Assembly: GCA_000174895.1 (NCBI GenBank)
Contig: ACOK01000100.1
Location: forward strand, 1-39,343
Source of the DNA: Ruminococcus flavefaciens FD-1
GTDB lineage: Bacteria > Bacillota > Clostridia > Oscillospirales > Ruminococcaceae
Length of the DNA stretch: 39,343 nt
Reading direction: 5' to 3'
Each line of letters starts with the position of its first letter. The stretch's first letter is position 1. A program made the position numbers and the translations under genes. Shown here one piece after another: positions 39,305 to 39,343 of this stretch. The notes under the pieces are model-generated. The model was not told where the DNA came from, did no database searches, and was given only the letters and a program-made list of their open reading frames with translations.

Positions 39305-39343
39305 CCGTGATACTCATATAGCAACTTTATATGTATTTATCGG
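39305..39343. mobile_element. MITE-like element, family A (left end, cut by window)
   Basis: CCGTGATACTCATATAGCAA and the following CTTTATATGTATTTATCGG match the terminal repeat of the element at 19991-20264. The rest lies beyond the window, 14 bp after the ligA stop; in both cases the element directly follows a DNA-metabolism gene. Confidence 0.6.

Noticed and set aside
1..39343. Presence of a WYL-domain regulator, cas1, cas2, toxin-antitoxin pair or retron alongside cas13d
   Set aside because: All frames of notable length were read and none shows these families; the 49-residue protein is the only possible accessory close by.

Overview
The window looks like a chromosomal segment of a Ruminococcus-like gut or rumen clostridium (Oscillospiraceae). 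The reasons are a dockerin-bearing secreted protein, Gram-positive promoters (TTGACA-N17-TATAAT) and AGGAGG ribosome sites, a sporulation-type protein (YtfJ/GerW), ScpA/ScpB, and a type VI-D CRISPR-Cas locus, a type best known from Ruminococcus and Eubacterium. The genus is an inference; there is no rRNA gene.

Region 1 (1-7.4 kb) is accessory DNA. It holds a 5'-truncated tyrosine recombinase, a small membrane protein, a BspA-type leucine-rich-repeat protein with a C-terminal dockerin, and two tiny membrane-type ORFs. Then comes a complete effector-only CRISPR-Cas13d locus: a 3-repeat array, cas13d with both HEPN RxxxxH motifs, and a 4-repeat array. Each array has its own 17-bp-spaced promoter and a related leader. 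No cas1, cas2 or WYL-domain gene is present. Immediately downstream a strong promoter reads through a decayed tRNA-like element into a tRNA-Leu(UAA) gene interrupted between U34 and A35 by a 237-nt group I intron resembling the cyanobacterial/plastid tRNA-Leu intron.

Region 2 (7.4-24.2 kb) carries a three-gene cluster around a lipid-anchored or membrane-anchored solute-binding/von Willebrand A fusion, an acyl-CoA synthetase, a TtcA-like PP-loop ATPase preceded by a probable attenuator, a divergent GyrB/ParE-like plus GyrA/ParC-like topoisomerase pair separated by an acetyltransferase and a membrane protein, a lipoprotein, a frameshifted membrane/spermidine-synthase fusion, and a MATE transporter.

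Region 3 (24.4-32.3 kb) is a conserved housekeeping block: rpmB on the minus strand, then a long plus-strand series made of a site-2 protease, a degenerate paralogue of it, scpA, scpB, a DUF2953-like protein, ytfJ, dacF, rluB, an unknown gene and metA (homoserine O-acetyltransferase type by residue 111).

Region 4 (32.3-39.3 kb) has a Q/N-rich DUF4190-like gene broken by an in-frame amber codon and ending inside a MITE, a free-standing 17-codon Cys-rich microprotein gene with its own promoter and terminator, tspO behind a perfect 16-bp hairpin that buries its ribosome site, a SUKH-like protein, a metallophosphoesterase, a D,D-carboxypeptidase-like protein that has lost its catalytic Ser and Lys, and ligA.

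Two families of small inverted-repeat elements are scattered through regions 2-4. All functional calls come from reading the sequence and from family knowledge; no database search was run.
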